From Dipylidium caninum (lineage: Eukaryota; Platyhelminthes; Cestoda; Cyclophyllidea; Dipylidiidae): a DNA stretch of 64,000 nucleotides. The notes below the pieces were generated by a model. It saw only the letters and a program-made list of their open reading frames with translations, searched no databases and was not told the DNA's origin. The position numbers were made by a program, and so were the translations under genes. Location: positions 124,001-188,000 of the forward strand of contig QEYB01000625.1 of the NCBI GenBank assembly GCA_017562135.1. Direction: 5' to 3'. The stretch's first letter is position 1. Each line of letters starts with the position of its first letter. Below are positions 1 to 14,801 of this stretch, in pieces.

Positions 1-289
1 AATATTGTGTACGCGTGTGTGCGCGTGTGCACAAAAGCCCACACAAGCCATTAGTGCGCTCTCATGGTCACTTCCAAGCTGCGTGATTAGCCTCGCGCAA
101 AACTTGCAGATGGAGTAGCCTTGGGACGCATGCAGACCCAATGCACCAATAACCTCTCGCGGGTGACACTCACGCACCTAAATCTAGCGCTTTAATTGGC
201 TGGACTGTGCTAAACAAGGTGTGCACATCTACAGTGCGTTTCTAGGTCGTAGTGACTAGACGCATGACCGTACAACCAGTATCAGCTGC
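1..289. other. 5' flank of KLF gene, no gene seen
   Basis: No coding signal is visible. Positions 4-34 are an imperfect GT/GC alternating tract. The stretch ends at a TATA box and is probably the upstream promoter region of the zinc-finger gene that follows. Confidence 0.5.
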
Positions 290-297
290 TATATAAA
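290..297 (+). promoter_or_regulatory. TATA box of the KLF gene
   Basis: A perfect TATATAAA lies 70 bases before the first ATG (367). Transcription would be expected to start about 25-30 bases downstream, near 320-330, giving a short 5' leader. This is a motif and spacing call only. Confidence 0.6.
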
Positions 298-366
298 GCC
301 CCAGTGATTTCGCCATCGAGTATACAGTGTGTTTCAGATCCTTCTCCACGCGGATTTTGCGCTCCC

Positions 367-1897
<1,531 letters not shown>

Positions 1898-3978
1898 CCA
1901 CTGACAAACGGATGGACATAAAGCCATCCGGGCATTCCATCGTGTCTACGGACCATGCGTTTTGCCTGGAAGGTGAGGGGAGGTGGGGACTGAATGGAGG
2001 AACTTTAAGGCCTGTTATCCGACGGACCTGCTGTCTATAATCTCCTCCTTCATTACTCTTCATCCCCGAAAATCGCACGAAATGCACACACGTCCACATA
2101 TACCTATACACACTCACCTCTTCCGCGAGATCAGCTTTTCCGATCTTGTGGTCTAGTAAGCTACCTTATCCCTCCAGATTTCCAAAATGCTTCTTTCTAC
2201 TCATTTTTTTGCATTGATAAATGCTGTACATTCTCCTCCTTTGGCCCTTCTCCTCGGTGGAACTTGGCGTGAGACGATGTGTGGTATTAGCGAGTGATCA
2301 GCGTGTTAGGGATTCTGTGTCGCGCGATCTGTGGGTGGCTGGGGCAGTTTGAGCGCACTTGCGTTGTAGATGTGCGTTGCGAAATATGTCGTCGTTTCTC
2401 ATGCCCTTGGGTGGGTGCGAGTCGCCTTCTGCCAGTGGTTGGATGGGCGAATGGGATGCTGCGCCAAGGCAATGTGAAGCGATCGACAAGGTCCCCCAAC
2501 TGTTATCCGCGCCGAAATGTAAGAACGCAGATTGCTACCGCCGTTCTACTCCAACAGTGGCGATGGCAAATTTTCTGAGAATTCGTTGTCTTTGCTGGTT
2601 TCCCATGCGATGACGTCATGCGGTGTCAAACGTGGCTTATACAATCACGAAGGCCATAGCTGATCCGCGGCCTTGAGCTGACAAATGGGGGGATCGACAA
2701 CAAAGACGGATTTGAGACTCACACTATTTCAAAATGACCACTGTTTTGGGTTAGGAGCCTTCTGTGGTATGAAATGCAAATATCGAAGAATCTACTACAT
2801 GAGCAAATTTAAGGACCTGAACGATGATTGATAGGGTAGACGAATTTTGGTATACCGAGGACCGGAAGCTAACTTCATTCATCCCTCCATCTTCCTGTCT
2901 ACTAAATTATGGGTGAAGGAACTAGTTGAAGGGAGACTAAGTCGACGAAACATTGCGTCTTAGTCACACACCCCCACAGATCCAATCTCTGTCAGTTTGG
3001 TCGCTCCGAGTGCTTTATCGGCTCCTGTCTTCTCGGTTGTTTAATGCGTTGCCTCGAGGTGCCATACGCTTGGGGCTTCGGGGACCCCCTGCATCTGACG
3101 GTGAGGCGGCAATCTACGAAGTGAGACACACCGTCGCTACACATCACGACGCGTCATGCCACAGATGCTCCGCCTGGCATGCACTACGTGCACCCGGCCG
3201 ATACTGACATTACGAAATGGGGACAGCGGCGGCGGAGGGAGGGAGGTGGATGTTTCGAGCCCACCCGACAAATCCTACACATTCCCTGGTTCTAATTCTT
3301 ATGTGTTTATTAATAGGATCACGCAAACTTTGCCAAGTAGGAAGGAATAATATAAGCCCAGCACGTACGAATACCCAATCTCGTAAGACCGCCTCTTCCA
3401 GCGCCACAACTTCCCCATTGCATCCTCGGCTTTCTCCCTCGCCGCCGCCGCCGCCTCTACACTCACATCCCATGAGCACTAATAAAACCTCGACGCACAG
3501 AATATAACCTCAGGTGCGGCCATGCCATCCGATCACGCTGGATGGCACGATCTCGACCCACCATGGTCGATGGCTTCGGTCCTCGGGGTGAGCGCCTCCC
3601 CTTCCCACACCTCGTCATCCCGCCCCTTCTCCTCCCTTCCCCCTTCCCCCCGAGGCTCCAGTCGTCGGATGACGCAACTCTTTGTCGTCTGAATGATATT
3701 AGCATTGATTATCACGGCTACTGTGAGAGTCGGGATTAATCACACGCGCGAGTGCTGAATAAAACTTCACATATTTTATTTTTCTCTTGGAAATAGGGGA
3801 GTGGAGTTTAAGGCTCTCACGAAAGCAGTGGACTCATAGAAAGAAGTGTTGCTTTTTAAATCAGAAGTCAACGCTTTATCGCTCCTTTAACTGCATATAT
3901 GGTCGAGGCGACGTGTGTGTCAGTATGACGGCTGCGTGGATCTCGGATTCACGCACAGACCTGGTGCAAACGTGCACA

Positions 3979-4024
3979 TTGCACCCACACACACGCACAT
4001 AAATTCACACACACATACACACAA
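3979..4024. repeat. Imperfect (CA)n tract
   Basis: Interrupted CA dinucleotide microsatellite (ACACACAC, GCACAT and TTCACACA blocks), seen directly. Confidence 0.8.
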
Positions 4025-6888
4025 CCGCGCCCGAGTCACGTGTGGCACATCTGCCATCGGCGTCACTGCCTCGCTGCGGCCAAAAATCTGCGTGGACATT
4101 AGCAGACACAGCACGCGTTTGACCTTGAGGACCACCAATCAAGGTATAGGCCACCGTCACCCGCCACCCCATGCCCGATGGCCGCAGCGTTGCCAGCGCC
4201 TCGTGTGCAGTTTGGTATTAATTACCTCTCAAGTCTCTCGCGATCAAAAAAGGATGTCTGCGACTTTGCCTGGCGCTTCAAGTGGGGCGGTTCCACAAAC
4301 AGTTGGGTGGCACGAAACCCAAATCTATGATTCCCCTCGTGGCTGGAGGGTCCGACGATTTTTAATAGCCAGCTTTTTTGGGTGTGGCGGTGCAACTCGA
4401 TTTGCTGTCGAGTCATCGGGCCTGCAGGGCTGGAGACTGCCGGTTATTAGACAACATGCCTGTCCCGCCCAAAGCCATCCTCTGCTCCCTGGGGCCGGGG
4501 CGGGCGGTACGAAATTTTTGGCATTCTACCGGGAAGGGTGACGGGATAATGGTTGGACGAGAACGCCCAACCAGCCCTTCTCCCTCGCCGCCGCCTTTCC
4601 CGCCACCCACTGTCATCGGATGGAGGTGTGTTGATCGGACCTAGGAAGGAAACTTATCTTGCATAAATAAATTGGGAAAGGGAACGGCGGAATAGCTGAC
4701 GTGACGCGACAGAGCTACTACTTCAAAGGTCGCGAGATTAAGCGTCGCTTAGAGGCCACGAAACTGACGGACTTGTTGAATAGACCGGTTGAAAGGGCAT
4801 GGCGTCTGTGGATGTAGGGAAGCTGCCCTCCAGGTCAGCCTTCCCTGATCTCTCCTTAAACCGTCATCTCTGGAGGCCTCGTGGTGGGTGTTTTGGCCAA
4901 TGGGCCTCTCATGTCCACATAGACGTCTAGCCTCTCCCACTGACACAATCTTGTCATCGGTCCTATTTTTAAGCAGCCGTGACGCTAGAGCTGTCTGAGG
5001 ATAAAATGATATTTGAGAAACTTCACAAGGGTGAGACGAGATGACAGACATGACAACTACCTCCCCGTCACCTCTGCAGCCGGAAAGGGACCCGGGGTAG
5101 ACTTTCAGACAAGATGACCTGCTGACCTCACGACTAACGTCGCGACGGTGTTGACTGGAGGTAAAATCGGGTATGTCATCCCTTCCTCGTTTTCAAAAGG
5201 GCTAAATTAGTGTCCTAAACTGTCCTCCACTTCGTAAAAGAGTGTCTGCCTGCGGGTTATCCGTTGGATGTGGAGCGAAACGAAAGAGTGGTGCCTCTCC
5301 GGGAGGTAGGAAAGCGGGGCGAGCCGCGGGGGAGCCAAACATTTAAGATCACATCGAAGAATGAGATCATGAGCTTTTGGCTCGAGAATTCGATGGGAAT
5401 AATTCGCCACAAACATATTTGAAGAGGTCTCTCCACAAGTTTAGCCTTTTGATGTCACAAGACCTGTGAACCAATGGTGTCTAAGCTGAAGAGTATTTTA
5501 CTCATAAATGCCGTTTCTTGTCGGCGTCGTGGGATTGTTAGAGGTCTGACAAGGCTGGTGTTGGATAGAAAATTCAAGTTTGATATATTTTCCTGCCATC
5601 TTTCTCATGTAGACTGTCACGTACACCTCCATCTATCCCAAACGCTTATATCTGCCCACACAACGGTCCAATTCATTCCATTCATTTCGATGGTTAACTG
5701 TCTCTCTATTGACACAAGTGTTAGTGGCTACTTTAACCCCAGCCGGACCTCACTCACCGCAGTATAGCCTTACCTAGAATCGCTAAAAACCCCTCAGGAA
5801 TAAGCGGAATTACATCTGAGTGTGCATTAAGCAGATCTCGAAAAACCTGGTCAGGGATTCGCCTTTCATTTAGATGAATTCTGGCTTCCTGAGCCAACGG
5901 GGCTCCAAAAAATATGAAAGGGCGGTGGCACTTCCGTTCCACCGCCTCCCAATTCTAACGCCTCCACTCCGGGGGTGAAGGGAAGAATGGAGGCGATTGG
6001 AGCACCACACCCAGGAGTAATGACTCCGCGTCCCCATTTTCCATGAAATTCTCCAACCATTTGCTTCTTTTTATACGAAATGGCTCGTAGCGCCCCTCCC
6101 CCTCGCCTCCCGCCTCGTCAATGTCTGCAACCTTCAGGAGGCTCGGCTTTTCACTAACCCGAGAATTAGATATGCTACCACTCCTTGGAGAGCTTAGTTG
6201 GTGTGGGATAATTAAAAGTGACAGATTGAAAATTGAATCACATTGGCGTAAATCTCCGTCAAATGTCACTTGGCGCGTGGATCCCCAATTCCTCGAGATT
6301 CATTTGTCGCCGTGTGTAGTAAACCACACGCCACTTTAATTCTCCTTTTCTTTTTTTCGCCACGATTGTCAGGCGACACAAAGAGAGGAATGGAGAGGAG
6401 GTATAAGGGTGCGCGAGTGTGAGAGAAAATGCAAGAGGCACACCCTTTTTTTGGGGGGTTCACACAAAATGGAAGAGATTGAGAGAGCGAGTTGGCAAAT
6501 TCTACTAATGCGCTGGAGGTTAGTGCTGGTAGATACAGAATCGGGTGGAGAACTTTGGATGTCAATGTGAAGAAAGAAACACCGAAAGGTCATTTTCAAA
6601 TAGACAAATACGAGTGCAATTTTTTTTCTCGCAGGGGGAGACAATGCGGCCGATGAACCCCCCCCCTTCTTCCCTTTTTCAAAATCCCAACACCCCGGCA
6701 TTTCCAACATTCTAACACCTCAGAAAGTCACGCACGTGATGGAGGCAGCGAGATGCCCTCGACGCCCTTGAAAACGCATTGTTTAGGTGTGACAGAATGG
6801 ACACCTGGGGGCGGGGCGGTGGTGGGGCTGAGGACGACTGAGGGGGGTAAAGGGGAGATGATTGGGATGGCCTATAGAGGGAGGATAT

Positions 6889-6944
6889 GGGGGGCGTGGG
6901 GGCGTGGGGCGTGGGGCGTGGGGCGTGGGGCGTGGGGCGTGGGG
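6889..6944 (+). repeat. GGGGCGT minisatellite
   Basis: Seven tandem copies of a 7-base unit GGGGCGT (one with an extra G), ending in GGGG. The plus strand therefore carries eight closely spaced runs of four or more G, able in principle to fold as a G-quadruplex. It lies in non-coding DNA. Confidence 0.9.
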
Positions 6945-8968
6945 ATGATATACTGAGTTCTTGGGTTTGGCAAGAGTAGCGGCCATGGATACCTCAAATA
7001 GGGCGTGAATTAATATCCGCCCAAAATAAGGCTTTACTAAAGCCGAGTCACTGGAGGACGGTAGCCTTGGCAGCAGTCCAGTAATTCGGGTAGGGAGAGG
7101 GTCGGGGGCAGGGGCTAATGTAGACTGGTAGAGGGTCGTTCCCGCTTCTTCGTCTAAGGTTGCTTTAGACCACCAGGCGACCGAGACCGTGAACACTTCA
7201 AGGCCTTCTAAATCTCGCCTAGTGGATCAATCTCAGCCAACCAATCAAGTAACCTCTCCCTCCCAGACCTCATCAATATCCTTTCCCAACTTCCTCCTTT
7301 GTTTATCTGCGTTTCCAGAGGAGGGGTTTGCAGGACAGCTTGTTTAAGGCTGGTTACCTAATTGGGGCGTGGCCGTTCCATTGATTAATCCGTATAGAAA
7401 TGTTTTCACTACCAACGCTACAGTGGACACCGCCTTTTCACAGACACTTTTATGGGTGTTGCGAGTTGGGATGCAACAAACACACCGTACTGCACCGCAC
7501 CGCATCGCATCGCACCACACACATGCACACACACATACATGGCTACGCCTGCAGCGCACCGCAATCAGTCATTGTTATGACAGCGGAAAACGCCTCGGTG
7601 TCGTTTATCGACTCCCCGAATGAGACTCCAATAAGTGAAAGGTGGTTGGTGAGGTTACACACCCATCCCACGTTGGGCCTAGAGGACAGACCTCCGTTCT
7701 CCTCCATCAGGGTTGTCTCCCTAGGGCGGCCTCGAAGTGGCCCACCTCCGTAGGCCGCAGACACGGTGGCCTTGGGTGAAACAAAGTTTGTGAAATCGAG
7801 ATTTTTCAAGGCGTTTTGTCACCGTCCGTCTGGGGTAGACAACAGTAGCCGCGCTTTAAGCACTTAGGAGAAGCTATTCCGTTGGAAACTATGGTGGGAC
7901 GTACTTAGAAGACTAAAAGCATAATTTTTCACATTATTACAATTAATCGAAACAACGTTCATTGACATCTACGAATTTTTGGACAGTATTTGTAGTTTTT
8001 AAGTTAGTAAACTATTCAAAGTCCGTTAGAGTATCATTTTAGTTGATGTAAATTTGTTCCCTTAAGAATAATGCGTAACTGCGTAGCTGGTCGGTGAAAT
8101 ATCAAGAGAATATAGAATACGTAATAAAATTTCAAGCTGTGGAGAAGTTATTTAATTTGTCGACATTAATCGAAGCTTAATGTGGTCGTCGTGGATTATC
8201 GTTAAGGAACATTGCGCCGCGCGGATTGAACAATACTGGCTGTTTTCCCTTCAAAAGTTCCTTCTCATGGATGACGCAGTTTCACCACAGCGGGACTCCG
8301 CGGACGCTAAGCCTTCTTCTGCTTGTAGGAAGGAAAGAAAAATGGATTACTCCTTGGGCATTTGACCATATGGTGGCCATAACTCCTTTTGATGAGATTT
8401 CGGCTTGGGGGCGTGTCCTGAAGGTGTATTACTTGATCCTTCCCGATTATCAAAATTACGGTTGGCATATGGTGGAATGGTGAAGACGTAACCACTCATT
8501 ATTCCTTTTTTCCTACTACTAGACGAAACCATAATAGCGATAGAGAGTCCTACCGTTCGTAAAATTGATGGTAGGAATGGGAAGAAACTTAGGCAGAAAA
8601 ACAATCCGCATTGCATCACTAATTGTAAACGAATTAACTTCTTTATGCTATAAAATTCTACCATATTCTTCATATTCAACCGATATTTAACAGACCGATT
8701 ATTACCTTTTGAGTAAATAGAGAATATTCGTAAGAGAAAACAAAGTGATAGTAATAAGGGCATCCAATCATTTACCAGTACTAAAATTAGAGATTTTCCT
8801 TAAAAAGGCGCGCATGACTTGCCAAATAGATGAGAGAAAGTCGTTGACGCCAAACAAATATTACACTGGAACAAAAGCAAGTACCGCATCCGCAGATAGT
8901 AGAGAAGGAATAAGCGCGCGGGGCTTTCACACATTACTTCACGCTAAAAAGAGGAAAAGACATGCGAC

Positions 8969-10154
8969 GAAAAGGGGCGAAGGAAGGCTTTGTGGCACAC
9001 AACTACACAGTAACAGCTCCTGTAGCCTCAGCGCCACCCACAACTTGTATTTCTCCCTCCACATTAACCCATGATCAGTCGAGGAAAGGAGGCAACACCA
9101 GAGGCTACGAGAGACCATGAGAGACCACCAGAGGCCGGAACAGGGAGGCGGAAGTGAGGTGCGGCAGGCGCCCCCAGAGAGAGGCAGAGAGGAAGGCACG
9201 AGGGGAAGAGGAGATGTCCCACCACCTCGTCAGTCCTCGTGTCACACTCCACTCTCACAAGCTCTCCGTGCACACTCCACACACATCACGCCGCACGAGA
9301 TGGGACAGCCCACACGACCCACCCGTCTCTCCTAATCGTCATCATCACACAACCAAATCGCATGACCGATCACCGCCACTCTCTCTCCCCTCCACCCTCT
9401 TCTCACCCATTCTCTCGTCTCCTACAACAGCATGTTTTGCGCTTCGTGGATCGTAAAGGGGAGGGGATGGCAGGGGATGGCAGGGGATGGCAGGGAGGGA
9501 GGTTGGCGTGGGCTGGTGCAGCACAACGTGCCACAACGTGCCACGACGTGCCACGAAGTAGCACAGCGAGATGAAGTGCAGTGCAGTGTGGAGGTGCTCA
9601 CTGTCGGTTCAGCGTGGGGCAGCACACCACTCGGGGCAGGGTAGAGCAGATGAGGACACGTTACAATGGTGCGACTCGGTGCAGTTCTGTGGGAGGTGAC
9701 GTGACGTGACTTGACGTAACGTGTTTTGGTGTGATGTGATGTGATGTGATGTGTTGTGTTGTGTGGTGTGTGTGTGTGTGTGGTGCAGAGAGGCGTATCG
9801 TGGTAGTGGATGTCCAGGGTGGTCAACAATAGGGGTAGACGGGTAGAGGCACTTGGAACACAGCATCCACTCTGTTGCAGATGGGTCTGGCACCGTCCCA
9901 AGCGACTGGTGGTTCGTGGTGTCAGAGGCGGACCGAGTTGTGGAGAGGAGCGAGAGCGAGTTGAGAGAAGAGGGAAGTGAGTGAGTGCGAGTGTGAGTGT
10001 GAGTGAGTTTGAGGAGTTGAGAGACTCGAAGAAGGCGTGATGGCGATGTGTAGCGTGGGAATGCGTGGGTCGAGTTACCAAAAGCGGAGACGCGTGGTGT
10101 TGAGTTCGACAATTCAACTTCTCCGCAAGCACCTCGCTTCACCACGATTTATGG
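8969..10154 (-). repeat. Left arm of a 1.2 kb inverted repeat pair
   Basis: The reverse complement of this segment reappears at 17894-19136 with few substitutions. Similarity fades at 8969 on the outer side and just after 10154 on the inner side. Inside are a triplicated GGGATGGCAG-type unit (about 9463-9502), repeated CACAACGTGC-like units (about 9520-9556) and a GTGAT/GTGTT tract (9727-9783). It has long but repetitive open frames on both strands, no recognisable protein and no clear terminal motif or target-site duplication. It may be two copies of an unknown dispersed repeat or an inverted segmental duplication. Confidence 0.85.
9727..9783. repeat. Short GTGAT/GTGTT variable repeat in left arm
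   Basis: Pentamer-like tandem tract (GTGAT x4, GTGTT x2, then GT repeats). Its counterpart in the other arm (18262-18376) is about twice as long, so the tract is length-variable. Confidence 0.75.
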
Positions 10155-11737
10155 GCGATTTCTACACCTCGAAGGCATAGCTTAACCAACGGTTCACCTT
10201 GTTTCTGTCTCTTCCGCTGGCTTACAATTCCGCTCAGTTGATTTCCTTGCTGCTACTCAACTCTCCCCTATTGCTGCCCGGTAATCTGTCCACTTCTGCT
10301 TCTCAATGTTTTTCAATCTACCAATTTGTCTGTACATCCCTTTTTGCGTTGGGCAGTACTTCCATGCGATCTTCCCGTAATCAAGGCTTTTCCCGGACCC
10401 TCCAGGCGTAAATAAGGTTGTTTTATATGTAGTAAACATCGGGCTGAAGTAGATGTCAACTGCTTTGCCGATTTGTGGCAATGCATTGGCATCATAAGAA
10501 GGGCGGATTTGTGCGATTTCATTTACTTCACCTCACACATAATTCGGTGGGAACGCATAAATTTTCACCCCTTCTGGGTGTGGTATTTTTCTGAGTGCGT
10601 GTGAACGCATTGCCTCAGCTTAGTCAGTGTGAGGGGTCGGGGCTCCCGCCAACTGAATCTTGCCTTTTCAGGCAGAAATCTCGGACTTCTAGGGTGATAT
10701 AAGGTCGGCATTATTCTGCTTACCTTCAACCACACTCAACATCCTGCATACGATTATTGCTCCTAATTCTCCTCTTCCTCTTCCTCTTCCTCTTCCTCTT
10801 CTTCTTCCTCCTCCTCCTCCACCTTCGCCACTGCGCGCGGTTCGTCCGCTCTTCTACCACCTCAAATTCCCACCCCTTCGACAAACTTCAGCCTTCAAGG
10901 TCGTGGCGAACGCATTCCAAGCCACTGTAGGCCGGATGAAAATGTCAAAAACTTTTTCCGCAGACCTATGTGCAGACCCTATTAGGCTGGAGGTTGGAGG
11001 AGGGGACGATGGGAGCGGAGGTGTGATTTGGGAGGCAGGAAGACATACGATCAGCCTCAGAGAAAACGCCCAAACCAGTTCGTAGTAAAATTGTTCTCGA
11101 TTACGGCGGCGTCCATAGGAAAGGCATGGAGAGGTTGTGTTATGGGAGCCCCAGGCCGTCGAAGGCTGGCGCCGGTTCAGAAGATTTTCCTCTTTAGGTT
11201 TAACCTCCCAATTCGCTCTCCTAAAATACACCACTCTGATTTGTAAACTGGAAAAGTGACCTTCTCCGCCAACCTCAACATGAGTGATGTCAAATCCCCC
11301 AGTGTATGTGATTTATCCTCACGGGCACCAAGGCATCTCGGGCAAATTCATCAGAGAAGTTTGGTGCACGTGGCGGTTTGACATTCGGGGTGGTGTAGAT
11401 TCCTTCCTCTATCTACACCACCTAACTCAACCCGGCGGATAGGGAAGATGTTAATTATGTGAGGGATTTAAGCCCAATCAGTAAATCGGAGTTTTCGAGG
11501 GCTACACAGGCCGGAGGAAGTTGTGTGTTTTGTCTCCCTCGCCTTAATCGTTCATATTTTGAATGCGTCCTGCAGGGCAGCCGCATTTTACTGGCACTGG
11601 GGTAATAATAGTCTCGACACAGAGCAATTTGTCATTTCGGCCGAACCGGCCTGATAAGGACTACGCTGACCGCTCAGGGCTGTGAATATTTGTGTGTATT
11701 TGTTACGTCCACCGCTAATCTCCACCCAGATTCAAGC
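10155..11737. other. Spacer between inverted arms, no gene seen
   Basis: No conserved coding signal. It holds a polypyrimidine tract (10771-10822), listed separately. The last part runs into the degenerate rRNA fragment with no sharp boundary signal. Confidence 0.5.
10771..10822. repeat. CTCTTC polypyrimidine tract
   Basis: Pure C/T stretch made of CCTCTT hexamers passing into CTT and CCT triplets. Such tracts can form triplex DNA; no function is implied here. Confidence 0.85.
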
Positions 11738-11992
11738 CGCATTGACGGTGTCAGCGAGTGAGACCTTCTGGCCTGAGCGGGCTGGGCAAACTGGTCAATC
11801 GCGTCTTGATTGGGATCGAGGCTTGGAATTGTCCCCCGTGAACGAGGAACTCCTAGTTATTAGCTTGCGATTGAATGGTTTAGTAAGATCCTTGGAAGGT
11901 GCCATTGTGACCGTCCCCGAGAGGGGATCGTCTGGCAGGGTCTGTAAAGAGGACCGAATTTGATTATTTGGAGGGAGTAAAAGTCGTAACAG

Positions 11993-12026
<34 letters not shown>
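11738..12026 (+). pseudogene. Degenerate 3' end of an 18S rRNA gene
   Basis: The segment contains, in order, signatures of the 3' quarter of eukaryotic 18S rRNA: GACGGTGTCAGCGAGT (11744), GGGCTGGGCAAACTGG, GGCTTGGAATTGTCCCCC (about 11819), CGATTGAATGGTTTAG and the near-universal tail from AAAAGTCGTAACAGGG to GGAAGGATCATTA ending at 12026. It is not functional as it stands. After AGCTTGCG it jumps directly to the helix-44 entry, losing the block with the universally conserved GTACACACCGCCCGTC and a smaller piece before it, roughly 60 bases in all. AACAGGG replaces the invariant AACAAGG in the tail. No upstream 18S was seen, and no 5.8S was recognised downstream. The GACCGTCCCCGAGAGGG variable segment resembles flatworm 18S from memory. 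Confidence 0.85.
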
Positions 12027-14801
12027 CGCGTTCTTCTTGAATTAAAATAAAACTGGATTGAATGCAAAACGAATTGGATACCGCTGCTCACGTGCAAGTG
12101 AAGCCGAAGCGGGCTTTCAGCGCCCGCCTTTGCAAAAGTCCATCTCGGGATCAGCACAAGAGAGGCGCGGTCTTCGCCTTCTCCCCCATTTAGAGGGTAG
12201 GTTTAAGTAACGCCACGTCCCAAAGGCGCGGACAGACTCGTAGTACTAATTATCTCGCCATGGTGGCCTGTGGAAGAGAAGACTGGGCCACGTAGCGTTT
12301 TAACTTATACTGCCACGGGTCACCGCCACAGAGACCCCTCCGCGACGTAGCGACTACGCGTGTGGTGACGAGAGTTGGACAGACCCGAAGGGGTTAACAC
12401 TCCTCAACAGCGAAATGGAAGAACCAGGAAACTATAGGAAGGGCATTCGCTAGGCGGCCTACTTCTTATGCAAGAAAGGCACAATCTCATGCATTAATCA
12501 GCCCACGGTGGAAATAGCATCCTCCAAAATGGTGCCCTCCATTTAACACATCGCAATCTCATCGGAGTGTTTTCCTCCATACTTACTAATTTAGAGCGAG
12601 GGAATCTCACACGCCACAACCTTCTCACGCCGAGTTACATGTTTGAACAGTGACAGGCGTGCACCGCTCCAAGACTGGTGTAATTCCGTCACTACCTCAA
12701 ATTACAACGAAATTTATAGTGGTTTAACACTAACTTACTCGCTGTTCATCCATCGTCTTCTGTCACGATTGCTTCCGCGCCTCGAGGAACAGTGACAGGC
12801 AAAATAATCTATCTTCGCCTTCGTAGCTCTCAACTGGGAGAGGGAGAAATGAGCTTCAATTGGAGAATGTAAGCTGAACAAGTCAGTTCCGAGATCACAT
12901 CGACCACAGAAATAAGGCGCTCACCTGAGGTGATACTGGATCCAGTAGGTTTCTTGTACGTCCTCTCCATAGCCAATTTTCTTCTCGGTGGGAATAAGAA
13001 CTTGGCAAAGCTTTTATATTACTGAGCGAAGACAGACGGTTTCGCGCCGAAAAAGTCTCAATTAGACCTGTGCGTAGGGCGTCCGCTTGAGACGAAATTG
13101 ACAGCACAGGACGAGGCTCTGAGCCCCATCCGGCCAAGGGGAGGAGGAAGCGGTCGCATGCCAGTCCCACTGTGGCAATAGGACAGGGGTGTGCAGGAAA
13201 AGGAGCGAAAGTCGGACGGTTTAACGCACCATCCCAGTTACATCGTCTGATTTTCTGTTGATTTACACAGTCCTTGTCGCGTAGATGTCCGGCGGCACTC
13301 AATCAACTGTCAAGACACGCCTCTCTGACGTCCACCTTAAGGCCCTATTTCGCGCAGCTCCCACACTGCTCCTTCTGTCTCACCCGCGTTAAATCGCCTT
13401 CGATAGTGTGGGAAATTTTCGCTCCTGTGAAAGCGACTGGTGGTCGGAAACCCTCCCACTAAGACTGACCAGTCAACCGCTCAGAAACGCGGATTCGAGC
13501 TAGACAAGAACATGGAATGGTAAGTTGGTGTCACCGGACACCGACCATGGAGGGCACGAGCAATGTGATTTACAAAGGCGGAAGAGTAACTTTTTCACGA
13601 CCTTAACAATGTTGACGACGAGGAGGCACGAAGAGGGAGTCAGCTGACGGAGCCATTGCACAAACAATCGAAATGTTAGAGTCCCCCTCTTTACACAATC
13701 GGAATATTCAAAAATCTCTCTCTCTCGGCCTTCAAACTCGCATGCACTACCCCCGTGCTAGGCGACAACTGGCTCGTTGCGATAAAGTTCTCAGAGCTTT
13801 ATAGGATATAATTGTCAAGCACCTACACTCCAAACCCGGTTTAAGCGGCAGTCGAGGTCCGCCACTCCTTTGGGAATGCAGAACATGTGGACGAAGGAGA
13901 GACAAGTGGTGAACCAACGGGAATTCGATGATGAGAAGGGGGACGTGCGGTAAAAGGAGGTCTGGAGAGATGCATAGAAGCAAGGTTTCGAATGCCGTCA
14001 GTGAAGTAGTAATTCATAGAAGGAGACAACTTGGATCTCCAGAGCCCCTTTCCTCCCGCGGCCACGCCCCACACCCCACCGACTCGACGAAATCGTGCAG
14101 GCGGGTTTTGAAGATCACTCGAATATAACGGCGAAAAAAGCACCAGGTGATTCAAGTTTCCCCGAATTAAGATGCCACGGTATCACACAGTTGACCACAC
14201 CAATGGTGACCTTAAAGTCGTGTTTTGACGAGCTCGACGTTTTTGCCGCTCAAGGTCACTATCGCAATAAGAAAAACTAGGGGTGTGGAGTGAAAGAGAG
14301 AGGAAGAAGAGAAGAACGGAGAGAAGAGAGAGAGAGAGAGACAAAGGGTCGACTATCACGCTGAGCACGTGCATGAACATGTGTGTTTGTGTGTGAATGC
14401 GGTGGGGTAATGCCAAAAGGAGGAGGAAAACCACACGCGCTTGTTGCATGACTGTCGCATCCGAGACAGGCGTTGCTGCGTAAATCACTTGGCCTGTGGG
14501 TTCGAGCGTGTGTCGGTAAGGGTGCGCGTACTTAGGTGTGTATTCACGTCTCTGCCTGTGTATGTGCGAGTGGGTATCCAGAGCCAAGAGTAGTGGCGCA
14601 CTACGGTAAGCAGAGCCTCTCCCCGGAGTAGCGGAGGAAGATCCAAGGCAGTAGTTGCCTTGAGGAAGAGGAGGCTCCGCATCTTACCACCACGTAAAGA
14701 AAGACGCTTAAAAACTTCACCTACTTCGAGGCTTACATGGGGTTATACACGTCAGAGGGGTGTCGACTGGAACTCTCCGCTCGAGGAGACGTCTACAGGG
14801 G
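12027..14801. other. Possible decayed ITS1, then non-coding DNA
   Basis: The first 100-200 bases follow the 18S tail directly and could be ITS1-derived; a GC-rich inverted motif (GAAGCGGGCTTTCAGCGCCCGCCTT, about 12103-12129, only partly palindromic) fits a spacer hairpin. This is inference. No 5.8S signature was found in the next 1.5 kb and no protein gene is supported. Confidence 0.35.
14291..14345. repeat. GA-rich purine tract
   Basis: Almost pure A/G run ending in an (AG)n microsatellite, seen directly. Confidence 0.85.

Larger units (their letters stand above)
1898..8968. other. Intergenic, no supported gene
   Basis: About 7 kb follow the KLF gene. Open frames here are short, overlap on both strands and look like no known family. 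Visible content is low-complexity: CCG/CTC-rich tracts near 3430-3460 and 4570-4610, an AC tract near 3980-4024 and a G-rich minisatellite at 6889-6944. No exact AATAAA was found just after the KLF stop; a GATAAA near 2216 is a weak candidate for its poly(A) signal. Confidence 0.5.

Noticed and set aside
3915..4541. 208-codon plus-strand frame
   Set aside because: GC-rich, starts in a CA microsatellite, has no domain, and other frames overlap it.
9422..10132. Long minus-strand open frame of 236 codons (and its twin at 17916-18497)
   Set aside because: Its residues are Thr/His/Ser repeats read from CA-rich tandem DNA, and another overlapping frame is equally open. It is present only because both inverted arms carry the same repeat.
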